A stretch of 40,616 nucleotides of DNA from contig NZ_JAKZMM010000037.1 of assembly GCF_022809355.1 (NCBI RefSeq), positions 1 to 40,616 of the forward strand. The letters run 5' to 3'. This document shows, one piece after another, positions 1 through 8,539 of the stretch. Made by a program: the position numbers and the translations under genes. The notes below the pieces were generated by a model. The model worked only from the letters and a program-made list of their open reading frames with translations, was not told the origin of the DNA and searched no databases. The stretch's first letter is position 1. Every line of letters starts with the position of its first letter. The stretch is from Parabacteroides faecalis (GTDB lineage Bacteria > Bacteroidota > Bacteroidia > Bacteroidales > Tannerellaceae).

Positions 1-156
1 AAAGAACTTTCGTTCTCAGTTCAGAGGGGTGAAAGACAAAGCTTTCTTTCTCTTTAGACTTTGCAATATTTATGCTTAAATTTCTAATCCCTCATATTTT
101 TACGTTGATCCATTCAAGCCCATGATACTGTTTTATTTGGACTTAATACATATATA

Positions 157-199
157 AAAAATAAGCTCTTTAATCCGAATGGATTAAAGAGCTTATTTT
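157..199 (-). terminator. Intrinsic terminator after tRNA-Lys
   Basis: A perfect inverted repeat of 19 bp (arms 158-176 and 181-199, loop 177-180) is followed on the minus strand by a run of T. It begins at the encoded CCA end of tRNA-Lys, so it should end that short transcript. A-runs flank the left arm and T-runs the right arm, so it may also work in the other direction. Bases 1-156 show no gene that I can support. Confidence 0.85.
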
Positions 200-274
200 G
201 GTGATCCGCCTGGGGCTCGAACCCAGGACCCCAACATTAAAAGTGTTGTGCTCTACCTGCTGAGCTAGCGAATC
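199..274 (-). tRNA. tRNA-Lys (anticodon TTT), CCA encoded
   Basis: On the minus strand the sequence folds as a standard cloverleaf. The acceptor stem GATTCGC pairs with GCGGATC with one T-G pair, the D-arm carries AGCTCAGC..GGTAGAGC, the anticodon loop is CTTTTAA with TTT, and the T-arm carries GGTTCGAGCC. The discriminator base is A at 202, and CCA is encoded at 199-201. A Bacteroidetes -7 box sits 35 bp upstream and a strong hairpin follows directly, so it is a single-gene unit. Confidence 0.95.
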
Positions 275-308
275 AAACCTCTAATGCATCGTTTCCCGAT
301 TGCGAGTG

Positions 309-338
309 CAAAGGTAGTGATAATTTTTGACCCTGCAA
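309..338 (-). promoter_or_regulatory. Promoter of tRNA-Lys
   Basis: Reading the minus strand, TACCTTTG (309-316) matches the Bacteroidetes -7 consensus TAnnTTTG. TTG at 336-338 lies 19 bp upstream, as expected for the -33 box. Transcription would start near 302, shortly before the tRNA. Confidence 0.75.
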
Positions 339-368
339 GTTTTTAGAGAAGTTTTTTCTTCTTCTCTC

Positions 369-1535
369 CTATTTTTCTTCTATTTCTTTCGTCTGAACAG
401 GTTTTTCGGCCTTATTTTCGGGATCAGTAACCTCATTTTGTGGAGATATATCTAAACTTTCCATCAAAACAAACCGCTTATAATACGACAGGCAAAGTGT
501 TGTCAGTGGTAAGGCAATAATCAGTCCGATGAATCCGAGCAATGTTCCCCAAATAGATAAGGAAAGTAAAATAATGGCAGGATTCAGCCCCATGGCTTTT
601 CCCATGATACGAGGCGTCAGATACAAATCCTGTATAGCCTGCACAATACCCAATACCAATAATGATAAGCCAAATAAAATCCAGAAATTCTCTCCTGTCT
701 CAGCCGAACGGAGCAGACTGAGCAACGCCATTGGAATCAATCCAATAGTCTGTAAATAAGGGATCAAGTTCAAACAGCCGATAAACAATCCCAAAGTAAC
801 TGCCAAAGGGAAATTGATGATCTTAAATCCGATCGCCAGTAAAACACCTACACATAAGGCAATCAACGACTGTCCGCGGAAATACCGATTCATACTAAGT
901 TCTACATCATCTGCCAACTGACTGATAAACGGACGATAGCGTTCCGGTATCAGTCGCAGCCAACCACTGGCTATCTTCTCATAATCCAACAAGATAAAAA
1001 TAAAGTACAAGAAGATGACAAAGACAATCGTTACACTGACCAAAACAGAGAAGGTACTTGTCAGTAAATGCCAGGCTTTCGGAGCGATCTGTTTGATTGC
1101 CTGCAAAATATTTTCCTTGTTGACGAAATCACGCAAAGCTTCCGGATCAATACTGTTTTCCAAATACTCCACCCAACTGTTCGGTATCAACGGGATATAA
1201 CCTGGAGTAGCCTGCCGGTTACTTAAAAGTTGTAACAGACGTTCACTCTCTTCCGAAATAGAAGGTACAACCATCACCGTAACCAAGGCGATAATCAAAC
1301 AAATAGATATGAGAACAGCCAGAATAGACAAGATTCGGCTTTTCAGTTTCAATTTATATTGGAAAAACTTCACAAAGGGCTGACACATATAAGCCATCAG
1401 CCAGGCTATCAAGAATGGTAAAAGTGCATTTCTCAAGACAACGATCAAATAAAGTAATGCACTGATCAGTAAAACACCTATTCCGATGCGGACAACGCGA
1501 TCGAAAGTAAACGGTTTATCAAACATGGAATCCAT
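369..1535 (-). CDS. AI-2E family transporter (PerM-like permease)
   Basis: A multi-pass inner-membrane protein of the AI-2E/PerM family (PF01594). Some members export autoinducer-2 or couple ions to transport, but for most the substrate is unknown. About eight hydrophobic segments are visible: a pair near the N-terminus, a soluble stretch at about residues 95-155, then several more. Near the C-terminus is the family motif PRIMGKAMGLNPAIILLSL. A charged Glu/Lys-rich tail follows the last membrane segment. The frame is open further upstream, to 1598, but I chose ATG 1535 because a -7 promoter box (1560-1567) lies inside the longer version. This gives 388 residues. It is divergent from the carboxypeptidase gene, and nothing in the context identifies the cargo. 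Confidence 0.85.
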   Translation of the reverse strand: MDSMFDKPFTFDRVVRIGIGVLLISALLYLIVVLRNALLPFLIAWLMAYMCQPFVKFFQYKLKLKSRILSILAVLISICLIIALVTVMVVPSISEESERLLQLLSNRQATPGYIPLIPNSWVEYLENSIDPEALRDFVNKENILQAIKQIAPKAWHLLTSTFSVLVSVTIVFVIFLYFIFILLDYEKIASGWLRLIPERYRPFISQLADDVELSMNRYFRGQSLIALCVGVLLAIGFKIINFPLAVTLGLFIGCLNLIPYLQTIGLIPMALLSLLRSAETGENFWILFGLSLLVLGIVQAIQDLYLTPRIMGKAMGLNPAIILLSLSIWGTLLGFIGLIIALPLTTLCLSYYKRFVLMESLDISPQNEVTDPENKAEKPVQTKEIEEK

Positions 1536-1544
1536 AATTATTTC

Positions 1545-1567
1545 TATCTTTGTTTTTCGCAAAGGTA
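1545..1567. promoter_or_regulatory. Two facing -7 promoter boxes between divergent genes
   Basis: TATCTTTG at 1545-1552 on the plus strand fits the -7 box of the carboxypeptidase gene (start 1590). TACCTTTG at 1560-1567, read on the minus strand, fits that of the AI-2E permease (start 1535). The boxes are 7 bp apart and point toward each other, so the two transcripts would overlap at their 5' ends. The -33 boxes are weak on both sides. Confidence 0.65.
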
Positions 1568-1589
1568 ACATAAAGGTTAAAACTTCATA

Positions 1590-3047
1590 ATGAGACATTC
1601 CAAAATATTTTTATTGACAGCATTTATTTTATGCTTTCAACTTGGATTCGGACAAAAAACAAGTCCCATTAACCGATTCCTGGATCAGCCGGGTATAGAA
1701 CACGCTTCGTTTGCTTGTCTGGTAACCGAAACATCCACAGGAAAAACCATCGGGAAATACCAGCCGGATGTACAACTCACACCTGCTTCCGTATTAAAAT
1801 TACTGACTACCGCTACCGCATTGGAATTATTAGGCGAAACCTATCGTTTCCCAACGACAATCAGTTATGATGGAACAATAGCCAATGGTGTACTGAATGG
1901 GAATATCTATATTCAAGGACATGGAGATCCGACCTTAGGTTCGTCTCATTTCACCCCCGAATCAGAGACATTCCTCAAAGAATGGAAAGACGCCATTCGT
2001 CAGCAAGGTATTCGGGAAATCAAGGGAGCCATTATTGCTGATGAGAGTATTTTCGACAACGAAGGCATATCCATGAAATGGCTTCGCGAAGATTTAGGCA
2101 GTTATTACGGAGCCGGAAGTTACGGACTTTCTTTCCATGATAATCTGTATTCGCTGTATTTGAATAGTAGCGCCATAGGAACACGCCCTACCTTGGTTCG
2201 GACAGAACCAGAAATGGATCTGGATTTCCATAATTATCTGAAAGCAGCCGCTACCAAAAGCGACAGTAGCTTTATCGTTGGTATGCCTTTCTCCAACGAA
2301 CGATATTTATATGGAATCGTTCCGGCAAACCGGCAATCCTACCGATTGAAAGGCGACATACCTGATCCGGCTCTCTTTTTAGCCCAATATATACAGAAAG
2401 AATTGGAAAAAGATGGCATCTCTGTGCAGAAAGAAGCAACCTGTTATCGACTTCTGTACGAAAAGAATGCCTGGAAACCGGGGAAACGGACGGAAATTAT
2501 CACGACTTATTCACCGACTCTACAACAAATCGTGGAAAAGACCAATCATGTAAGTCTTAATCTCTTTGCCGACGCCTTGCTGAAAACCATCGGTTTGCGC
2601 TATAAGAATCCGCAGAAACATGTCATTTCTTCTTTCGGGAAAGGAATAGAAGTCATGAAAAGTTATTGGAAAGGCAAAGGACTGGATATTTCATCTCTTC
2701 GTATTAGCGACGGAAGCGGTCTGGCTCCTACGAATAAGGTGACAGCCCGTTTCCTCAACGACTTACTAACCTATATGGTAAAATCCAAACATGCCGAAGC
2801 ATTTATGTCCTCATTACCTCAAGCCGGAGTAGAAGGATCTGTACGCAATTTCCTGAAAGAATCATCCCTTTCAGGAAAAGCATTCCTCAAAAGCGGCAGT
2901 ATGAGCGGCGTGAGATGTTATGCCGGATACGTAAAAAATCAGGGAAAGACGTATAGCGTCGTCTTTCTCACCAACAATTATTCCATGAGCAGCTGGACTA
3001 TCAACCGCAGACTTGAGCAAGTCCTGATCGGACTATTTGGCCAATAA
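1590..3047 (+). CDS. dacB: D-alanyl-D-alanine carboxypeptidase/endopeptidase (PBP4, peptidase S13)
   Basis: A low-molecular-weight penicillin-binding protein that trims or cuts peptidoglycan stem peptides in the periplasm. Residues 1-21 form a Sec signal peptide ending LGFGQ. All three active-site motifs of family S13 are present: SVLK at 67-70 (Ser67 nucleophile), SLN at 322-324 (the SxN motif) and KSG at 434-436. SDGSG at 373-377 is also typical of the family. The insert between SxxK and SxN is long, as in E. coli PBP4, and 485 residues is normal. The gene stands alone on the plus strand with its own -7 box at 1545-1552. Its last 15 bases overlap the end of the convergent LytTR regulator gene. 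The family is clear, but the exact peptidase preference cannot be read from the sequence. Confidence 0.93.
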   Translation: MRHSKIFLLTAFILCFQLGFGQKTSPINRFLDQPGIEHASFACLVTETSTGKTIGKYQPDVQLTPASVLKLLTTATALELLGETYRFPTTISYDGTIANGVLNGNIYIQGHGDPTLGSSHFTPESETFLKEWKDAIRQQGIREIKGAIIADESIFDNEGISMKWLREDLGSYYGAGSYGLSFHDNLYSLYLNSSAIGTRPTLVRTEPEMDLDFHNYLKAAATKSDSSFIVGMPFSNERYLYGIVPANRQSYRLKGDIPDPALFLAQYIQKELEKDGISVQKEATCYRLLYEKNAWKPGKRTEIITTYSPTLQQIVEKTNHVSLNLFADALLKTIGLRYKNPQKHVISSFGKGIEVMKSYWKGKGLDISSLRISDGSGLAPTNKVTARFLNDLLTYMVKSKHAEAFMSSLPQAGVEGSVRNFLKESSLSGKAFLKSGSMSGVRCYAGYVKNQGKTYSVVFLTNNYSMSSWTINRRLEQVLIGLFGQ

Positions 3048-3779
3048 GATACTATGTTGCGCCAGGAAATCGAAGAATTTCTGTTTATAATTATCAGAAA
3101 TCGGAATATATTCCTTTCCAAACACAATGCGATTGCGCTCGATAACTTTAATCTTCTCCGGCTGGACAATAAATGAACGGTGTACACGGATGAAACGGTT
3201 CGACGGAAGCATATCTTCTACCATCTTCATACTGATCAGGGAAAGAATTGGACGAGCTTCGCCTTCGAGATAAATCTTGACATAATCTTTCAAACCTTCA
3301 ATATACAAGATCTGGTTCAATTCAATTTGTACTAACTTGTATTCGGTCTTGACAAAGATCCGTTCCACTTCATTCTCGTTAGCTGTTCCTGTAATAGGCT
3401 CTTCCGTTTTCCGCTGATGTGATTCAAACCAGTCGCAGGCTTTCTGTGCAGCCTTCAGGAAATCGGAATAACTGATGGGTTTCAACAGATAATCCAAGGC
3501 ATTGACCCGATAACTGTCGACAGCATATTGTTCGAAGGCTGTCGTAAAGATAACTTTTGTTTCCGGAGGAAGCATCTTCGAGAATTCCATACCACTCAAC
3601 TCGGGCATCTGGATATCCAGGAACAAGACTTGCACCGGTTCGTTATGCAAAGCATCCATGGCATTCAGAGCACTGTTATACTTCCCTTTCAATTCCAGAA
3701 AAGGAGTTTTCAAAGCGTAACTCTCCAGCAGACTTGCTGCCAAAGGTTCATCATCAATAATAGCACAGGTTAATTTCAT
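3033..3779 (-). CDS. LytTR-family response regulator
   Basis: A DNA-binding response regulator of 248 residues. The receiver domain (about 1-118) has the acidic pocket DDE at 9-11, the phospho-acceptor Asp55 in FLDIQMP, and Lys100 in LLKP. The LytTR DNA-binding domain (about 138-240) contains the typical IEGLKDYVKIYL and FIRVHRSF segments. Its ATG overlaps the kinase stop by 4 bp (ATGA), so the two are translationally coupled cognate partners. The 3' end overlaps the convergent dacB end by 15 bp. LytTR regulators usually bind two direct repeats about 21 bp apart, and such a repeat lies upstream of tolC at 9995-10025. The target is inferred, but the family is certain. Confidence 0.95.
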   Translation of the reverse strand: MKLTCAIIDDEPLAASLLESYALKTPFLELKGKYNSALNAMDALHNEPVQVLFLDIQMPELSGMEFSKMLPPETKVIFTTAFEQYAVDSYRVNALDYLLKPISYSDFLKAAQKACDWFESHQRKTEEPITGTANENEVERIFVKTEYKLVQIELNQILYIEGLKDYVKIYLEGEARPILSLISMKMVEDMLPSNRFIRVHRSFIVQPEKIKVIERNRIVFGKEYIPISDNYKQKFFDFLAQHSILLAK

Positions 3780-4873
3780 TTCACTCCAGTTTGTATTTGT
3801 AAATCGGCAATATAGGTATCACCATCCTGTTCATGTCGGAAAGAATAAGATTCCGGATAAATCAATTCCAGACGTTTCTCCAAATTGACTAATCCAATGC
3901 CCGAACCACTCTTGTCTTGTCCGTTCTTAGGAAAGTAACTATTCTCAATCCGGCAATGTACTTCCGTTTTATCATACGTGATACAGATACGGATAAATGA
4001 TGGCAGGTTATTGCTAACTCCATGCTTGAACGCGTTTTCAATCAACGAGATGAAAAGTAAAGGAGCAATCATTCCCCCTTCGTTTTCCTGTCCGCTTATT
4101 TGTAAGTCGAGTGATACATGCTCAGGAAGACGGATACGCATCAGCTCAACATAATTGCGAATAAAGTCCAGTTCTTTCCCCAACGGAACGAACTTCTGGT
4201 TACTGTCATACAAGACATAACGAAGCAACCGGCTCAAATCATGTACGACACCTTGTGCACGATCGGGACTGAAGGCAATCAAACAATAGATATTATTTAA
4301 TGTATTAAACAGAAAATGCGGATTCAACTGGCTCTTCAGATTCTGCAATTCGGCTTCCACACGGCTTTGTTCCAAATCACGTCGCATCGTTTCGATCCGA
4401 TACCAGTTTCTCGTTACCCGGATAGCCACACTTAAACCTGACACCAACATATATAGTACGGCATTACCTAAAAAGAATCCGACAATATTCCGAAGTGGAG
4501 GTTCTCCTCGCATAGGAGGTTTCCGATGTGGATGTTCATGGGGCGAATCAGGCAATAAATCCATCAAGAGATGAACAGCCACCATCGTAAAGACAATCAA
4601 CAATACATTGGCCACAAAGAATTCAGGCAAACGACGGGTAAAAAGATATTTCGGAACCAGGAAAAAATAATTGACATAGAATACGAACATAAATGAAATA
4701 GGTACGATAACAAAACGCATATAACTTTCGATCGTAACTGTTTCTGTCTCGTCACCGGTAAAAAAGAATGGGATACCAAACAAGATTCCCCACGCTGCCA
4801 TGTGGATAATCTTGCCCAATCCTTTCGGAGTTCGATACACCGGCAATTCTTCTTTTTTCGTTTCTTCTGTCAT
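3776..4873 (-). CDS. LytS/YehU-like membrane sensor histidine kinase
   Basis: A membrane sensor kinase of the His_kinase family (PF06580), 365 residues. Four transmembrane segments are visible at about 23-39, 52-72, 86-107 and 131-151. The phospho-acceptor His186 lies in NPHFLFN, followed by the N-box LIENAFKHGV and the G-box GSGIGL, which bind ATP. If the N-terminus is inside, the loop at about 108-130 is periplasmic. That loop is rich in His and Pro (PHEHPHRKPP), which could bind a metal or sense charge; this is inference. The regulator gene follows with a 4-bp overlap. The gene has its own promoter at 4921-4952, although the pump genes lie upstream in the same direction. Confidence 0.93.
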   Translation of the reverse strand: MTEETKKEELPVYRTPKGLGKIIHMAAWGILFGIPFFFTGDETETVTIESYMRFVIVPISFMFVFYVNYFFLVPKYLFTRRLPEFFVANVLLIVFTMVAVHLLMDLLPDSPHEHPHRKPPMRGEPPLRNIVGFFLGNAVLYMLVSGLSVAIRVTRNWYRIETMRRDLEQSRVEAELQNLKSQLNPHFLFNTLNNIYCLIAFSPDRAQGVVHDLSRLLRYVLYDSNQKFVPLGKELDFIRNYVELMRIRLPEHVSLDLQISGQENEGGMIAPLLFISLIENAFKHGVSNNLPSFIRICITYDKTEVHCRIENSYFPKNGQDKSGSGIGLVNLEKRLELIYPESYSFRHEQDGDTYIADLQIQTGVK

Positions 4874-4920
4874 GATTCTTATTCTTTCACTGTCTTAAAT
4901 TCCGTTTGTTATCAATTTGT

Positions 4921-4952
4921 CAAAAATACCGATAAAAAAGCTCTTTGACAAA
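4921..4952 (-). promoter_or_regulatory. Promoter of the kinase-regulator pair
   Basis: On the minus strand, TATTTTTG (4921-4928) matches the -7 box and TTTG (4949-4952) lies 20 bp upstream as the -33 box. Transcription would start near 4914, about 40 bp before the kinase ATG. The promoter touches the edge of the 42-bp repeat array. Confidence 0.75.
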
Positions 4953-4954
4953 AC

Positions 4955-5160
4955 AAATCCGCAAAGATTTTCATTAGAAAAGACTTTTCTAGTATCATTC
5001 TTCCAAGATTTTGACTATCCAAGCACTTTTTCAAGGCAAATCCGCGCGGATTTTGACCGTCCAAGTAGTTTTTCAACGAAAATCCGCCAAGAATGGAACC
5101 GTCCAAGAACTTTGACAATACAAATCCTTCAGGAGAAGTATCAGCCAAGATCTTGGACGG
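4955..5160. repeat. Degenerate 42-bp tandem array between the MacB-like gene and the kinase
   Basis: This gap (4874-5178) holds about five decayed copies of a 42-bp unit. CCAAG recurs at 5019, 5061, 5103 and 5145, exactly 42 bp apart. AAATCC recurs at 5038, 5080 and 5122, again 42 bp apart, with an earlier copy at 4955 that is one base out of step. CCGTCCAAG occurs in two units and its inverse CTTGGACGG at 5152-5160, next to the 12-bp palindrome CCAAGATCTTGG (5145-5156). Both strands are free of stops over much of the array, but only TTG-type starts are available, so I do not call a gene. The array ends directly upstream of the kinase promoter. Confidence 0.85.
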
Positions 5161-5178
5161 TTTCCAACTTCCATTCCA

Positions 5179-6399
5179 TCATTCATAGCGGATGGATTCG
5201 ATCGGGTCTAGCTGTGCCGCCTTCTTGGCCGGATACCATCCGAAGAAAATACCCGTCGCCGTACAGACGATAAACGATAGAAGCACGCTCCACGGCTGGA
5301 TGAAAATCGGGAAATGCGCTACTTGATTTACAATGATAGCCGAACCCACACCGAAAATCACACCAATCAATCCTCCCGTCACGCTTATCAGGATGGATTC
5401 GATCAGGAACTGCGAAAGGATATCAATCCCTTTTGCCCCGATACTCATGCGTAAACCAATCTCGCGTGTACGTTCCGTTACCGAAACATACATGATATTC
5501 ATAATACCGATACCACCCACCAAAAGGGAAATACCCGCCACCGCCGCAAGCAAAACGGTCATCATGTCCGTAGTACTTGTCAACATCGAACTCAACTCCT
5601 GCTGACTACGGATTGTAAAATCATCCTCTTCATCCGCTTTAAGCTTATGGTTGCGACGTAGTATTTCCGAAATCTCATCAATAGCCTGTTCGGTATATTC
5701 TTCCTTTAAAGCTGAACAAGTAATACCCTGCAAATGAGTAATAGCCAGAACCTTTTTCTGAATGGTTGTATAAGGCGCCAAGATCAGGTCGTCCTGGTCC
5801 ATTCCCATACTGTTATACCCTTTGCTCTCCAATACACCCACAATCTTGAAGGGTAATTTCTGGAAGCGAATCACTTTCCCTACCGGATTTTCTCCACCGG
5901 GGAACAAATTATCCACCACTGTCTTACCTACAACGCATACTTTGGCTGCAACAGCGATGTCTTGATCAGAGAACATCTCTCCGTCTTCTACTTTATAACG
6001 ACGGATTTCCATATAATCCGGACTGATACCATAAATCGTAGTCGGCGCGTTGTTAGCTCCGTAAATAACCTGTCCACTACTATTGACCGACGGAGAAACA
6101 GCCGCCACATAACGTGTCTCATCTACGATGTTCTGATAATCTTCAAGCTTCAGTGTTTCCATACTCGAAGCTTCCTGACGTACACCGCCCCGGATATCAC
6201 CACCCGGTTGGATCATAATCATATTTGATCCCATCTCGCTGATCTCCGCCTGAATACTTCTCTTGGAACCTTGCCCGATAGCCAACATCGTAATCACCGA
6301 AGCCACACCGATAATAATACCCAACATCGTGAGGAATCCACGCATCTTGTTGTTAGCCAAAGCCCGAAGTGCTATTTTGAATAAATTCGTAAGATTCAT
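5179..6399 (-). CDS. MacB-like ABC transporter permease (FtsX-type)
   Basis: The inner-membrane permease half of a MacB-type ABC system, 406 residues. A first membrane helix at about 21-43 (with GIIIGVASVITMLAIGQG) is followed by a large periplasmic core domain (MacB_PCD) and a C-terminal FtsX domain with three helices. The C-terminal domain carries the motif TERTREIGLRMSIGA and ends in DPIESIRYE, which is typical. In E. coli MacB the ATPase and permease are fused, whereas here the ATPase is a separate gene 21 bp upstream. With the adaptor and TolC-like genes it should form a pump that pushes substrates from the periplasm out through the outer-membrane channel. The substrate is unknown and could be a macrolide, peptide, lipid or siderophore. 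Confidence 0.93.
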   Translation of the reverse strand: MNLTNLFKIALRALANNKMRGFLTMLGIIIGVASVITMLAIGQGSKRSIQAEISEMGSNMIMIQPGGDIRGGVRQEASSMETLKLEDYQNIVDETRYVAAVSPSVNSSGQVIYGANNAPTTIYGISPDYMEIRRYKVEDGEMFSDQDIAVAAKVCVVGKTVVDNLFPGGENPVGKVIRFQKLPFKIVGVLESKGYNSMGMDQDDLILAPYTTIQKKVLAITHLQGITCSALKEEYTEQAIDEISEILRRNHKLKADEEDDFTIRSQQELSSMLTSTTDMMTVLLAAVAGISLLVGGIGIMNIMYVSVTERTREIGLRMSIGAKGIDILSQFLIESILISVTGGLIGVIFGVGSAIIVNQVAHFPIFIQPWSVLLSFIVCTATGIFFGWYPAKKAAQLDPIESIRYE

Positions 6400-6420
6400 A
6401 TCTGTATAAGCTATCTGTTA

Positions 6421-7161
6421 TCAGTCGTCTGTCTTTGGCAATTTGGCCAAAGCTTCGGCTGCATCCAATATATTCTCATTCTTCACATCCGATGTAATAT
6501 GTCCGTCACGCAACATGATATTCCGGCTACTGTATTGGGCAATCTCCGGATTATGAGTTACGAAGATAATCGTACGTCCTTGGGCATGAAGCTGCTGAAA
6601 CAATACCAATATCTCAAAGCTGGTACGTGTATCCAGGTTTCCGGTAGCCTCGTCCGCCAGAATCACAGCCGGATCATTCACCAAAGCCCGGGCAATTGCC
6701 ACACGTTGCATCTGTCCACCCGACATCTGATTACTCTTATGATTCAAACGTTCTCCCAAACCTACAGCAATCAAAGCTTTAATGGCTTTCTCTCTCCGTT
6801 GTGCCGCATTATAGGCCGGATTATACATGAGCGGAAGTTCCACATTCTCGATAGCCGTTGTTTTAGGTAGCAGATTATAATTCTGGAAAACAAACCCAAT
6901 TTTCCGGTTACGAAGTGTGGCTCTCGCACTTTTCCCCATCGTACGAACAGATACACCATCCAAATAATATTCTCCGCTAGTCGGCGTATCCAGACAACCT
7001 AATGTATTTAACAATGTACTTTTGCCTGATCCGGAAGTTCCCATAATGGTAACAAATTCACCTTCATAAATCGTAAAACTAACGCCTCGTAACGCGTGAA
7101 CCACTTCATCACCTACGATAAAATTGCGTTTTATGTTTTCCAGTCTTATAATCTCTTTCAT
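6421..7161 (-). CDS. MacB/LolD-type ABC transporter ATP-binding protein
   Basis: A cytoplasmic ATPase of 246 residues that powers the neighbouring permease. The Walker A motif GTSGSGKST lies at 41-49, the Q-loop Gln93 in VFQNYNLLP, the signature [15 protein letters not shown] at about 146-160, Walker B VILADE at 166-171 and the switch His203. The short acidic tail after residue 220 is unremarkable. The gene lies 36 bp after the adaptor gene and 21 bp before the permease gene, which supports one transcript. LolCDE lipoprotein transport is a related possibility, but the adjacent MacA-like and TolC-like genes favour efflux. Confidence 0.95.
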   Translation of the reverse strand: MKEIIRLENIKRNFIVGDEVVHALRGVSFTIYEGEFVTIMGTSGSGKSTLLNTLGCLDTPTSGEYYLDGVSVRTMGKSARATLRNRKIGFVFQNYNLLPKTTAIENVELPLMYNPAYNAAQRREKAIKALIAVGLGERLNHKSNQMSGGQMQRVAIARALVNDPAVILADEATGNLDTRTSFEILVLFQQLHAQGRTIIFVTHNPEIAQYSSRNIMLRDGHITSDVKNENILDAAEALAKLPKTDD

Positions 7162-7197
7162 GACGTACGTACTTATATTTTATACTCCACAGAGGAA

Positions 7198-8430
7198 TCA
7201 TTTTTTACCTTTCTTACTATCTGGCGGTCCCGGCATAAACGGGCTACGTTCTTGTCCGGCAGCCGGCGATACTACGACAGGAGTCGAAACCGATAAGTCA
7301 ACCGCTACAATCTCACCTTCCTGTAAGCCATCCACTACTTCTGTAACATTATTATTGCTCGAACCTACAGTAATGGCTTTCGGCTTCAACTGAGTTCCTT
7401 CTTCAACCCATACCAACCGTTTTCCTTCGGGAGCCTGCATCGTCGGGTTCTCAACCGTCAGTCCTAACGGCTCCAGCATGCTGGCATCAGCAATAAAACG
7501 TAAAGCTTTATTCGGTATCGACAATACATCATTCCGTTCCATTGTATAAATCGTGATGTTTGCCGTCAGACGCGGTTTCAATTTCAAGTCCGGATTATCG
7601 GCTGAGATCACAACTTCGTACGTAACAACCGTTGAAGAAGATGATGAACTTGAGGACGATGTGCTGCTGTCACTACTTTCACCCAGACGGATCTGTTCCA
7701 CTTTTCCTTCGAAAACATCATTCGGATATGCATCTACTGTAAATGAAACCCGTTGTCCATCCTGTACACTACCTATATCAGCCTCATCCACATCAGCTAT
7801 GATCTGCATCTTTGTTAAATCAGCGGCAATTGTAAACAAGGTCGGAGTTTCGAAACCGGCTGCTACGGTCTGCCCTTCTTCAACCGCCTTATTAATCACC
7901 ACACCATTAATAGGGCTTGTGATCGTAGCATATTCCAGGTTTCGACGAACCTTAACCATTGAGGCCTGGCTCTCTTCATAATTAGCTTTCGCCTGCTCGT
8001 AATTGTAGGTTGCCGTTTCATACTCCGTGTCACTGATCAACTTCTTCTCGAACAATACCTTACTACGTGCATAATTCTTCTGCTGATATTCGTACTCCGA
8101 CTTGCTTTTATCCAACTGCGCGGTAGCTGATTGCAACTCAGCCTCCAATGTCACCTTATCCATTTCTGCAATCAACTGCCCGGCAGTCACCACATCATTA
8201 TAATCTACATACAGCTTGTCAATAATACCTGAGACCTGCGTACCGACATCTACTTCCGTTACCGGCTCGACAGTTCCCGTGGCGGTCACAACATTCGTAA
8301 TGGAAGTGCGGCCAACCTTTTCCGTCTCTAAAACCATTCTTCCTCCAGCCTTTTTTCCGGAAAAGAGGAAAAATCCTCCTGCAATGATTACAATTCCGGC
8401 CAGGCCGATCATAACTTTTTTCTTATTCAT
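7198..8430 (-). CDS. MacA-like periplasmic adaptor of the efflux pump
   Basis: The membrane-fusion protein that links the inner-membrane ABC complex to the outer-membrane channel, 410 residues. An N-terminal membrane anchor lies at about 7-25. Lipoyl-like halves at about 60-95 and 168-205 flank a coiled-coil hairpin (about 95-165), and beta-barrel and membrane-proximal domains follow. A run of nearly pure Ser/Thr at about 252-267 interrupts the barrel region; this is unusual and may vary by replication slippage. The C-terminus is basic (DSKKGKK). No clear TAnnTTTG box lies upstream, and a terminator hairpin separates it from tolC, so expression may depend on read-through. Confidence 0.93.
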   Translation of the reverse strand: MNKKKVMIGLAGIVIIAGGFFLFSGKKAGGRMVLETEKVGRTSITNVVTATGTVEPVTEVDVGTQVSGIIDKLYVDYNDVVTAGQLIAEMDKVTLEAELQSATAQLDKSKSEYEYQQKNYARSKVLFEKKLISDTEYETATYNYEQAKANYEESQASMVKVRRNLEYATITSPINGVVINKAVEEGQTVAAGFETPTLFTIAADLTKMQIIADVDEADIGSVQDGQRVSFTVDAYPNDVFEGKVEQIRLGESSDSSTSSSSSSSSSTVVTYEVVISADNPDLKLKPRLTANITIYTMERNDVLSIPNKALRFIADASMLEPLGLTVENPTMQAPEGKRLVWVEEGTQLKPKAITVGSSNNNVTEVVDGLQEGEIVAVDLSVSTPVVVSPAAGQERSPFMPGPPDSKKGKK

Positions 8431-8539
8431 ATTATTTGATTACTTTTTTATCCGAAATTCAGGCTTATTTCTAAGTCCGACAATTCGTTTGTCAACTCAA
8501 AAATCTACACCTAACATCAACTTATAAACTTATTTTGGT

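Noticed and set aside
1536-1598. N-terminal extension of the AI-2E permease
   Set aside because: It contains the gene's own -7 box, so it would not be transcribed. The same reasoning removed upstream extensions of the TolC-like protein, rubrerythrin and the GNAT-like protein.
4912-5273. Open frames on both strands through the 42-bp array at 4955
   Set aside because: They exist because a 42-bp unit keeps the same frame in each copy. Starts are TTG without ribosome-binding sites, and the plus frame runs on into the permease gene on the opposite strand.
6421-7161. LolD of a lipoprotein-sorting complex
   Set aside because: The ATPase resembles LolD, but neighbouring MacA-like and TolC-like genes make an efflux role more likely.
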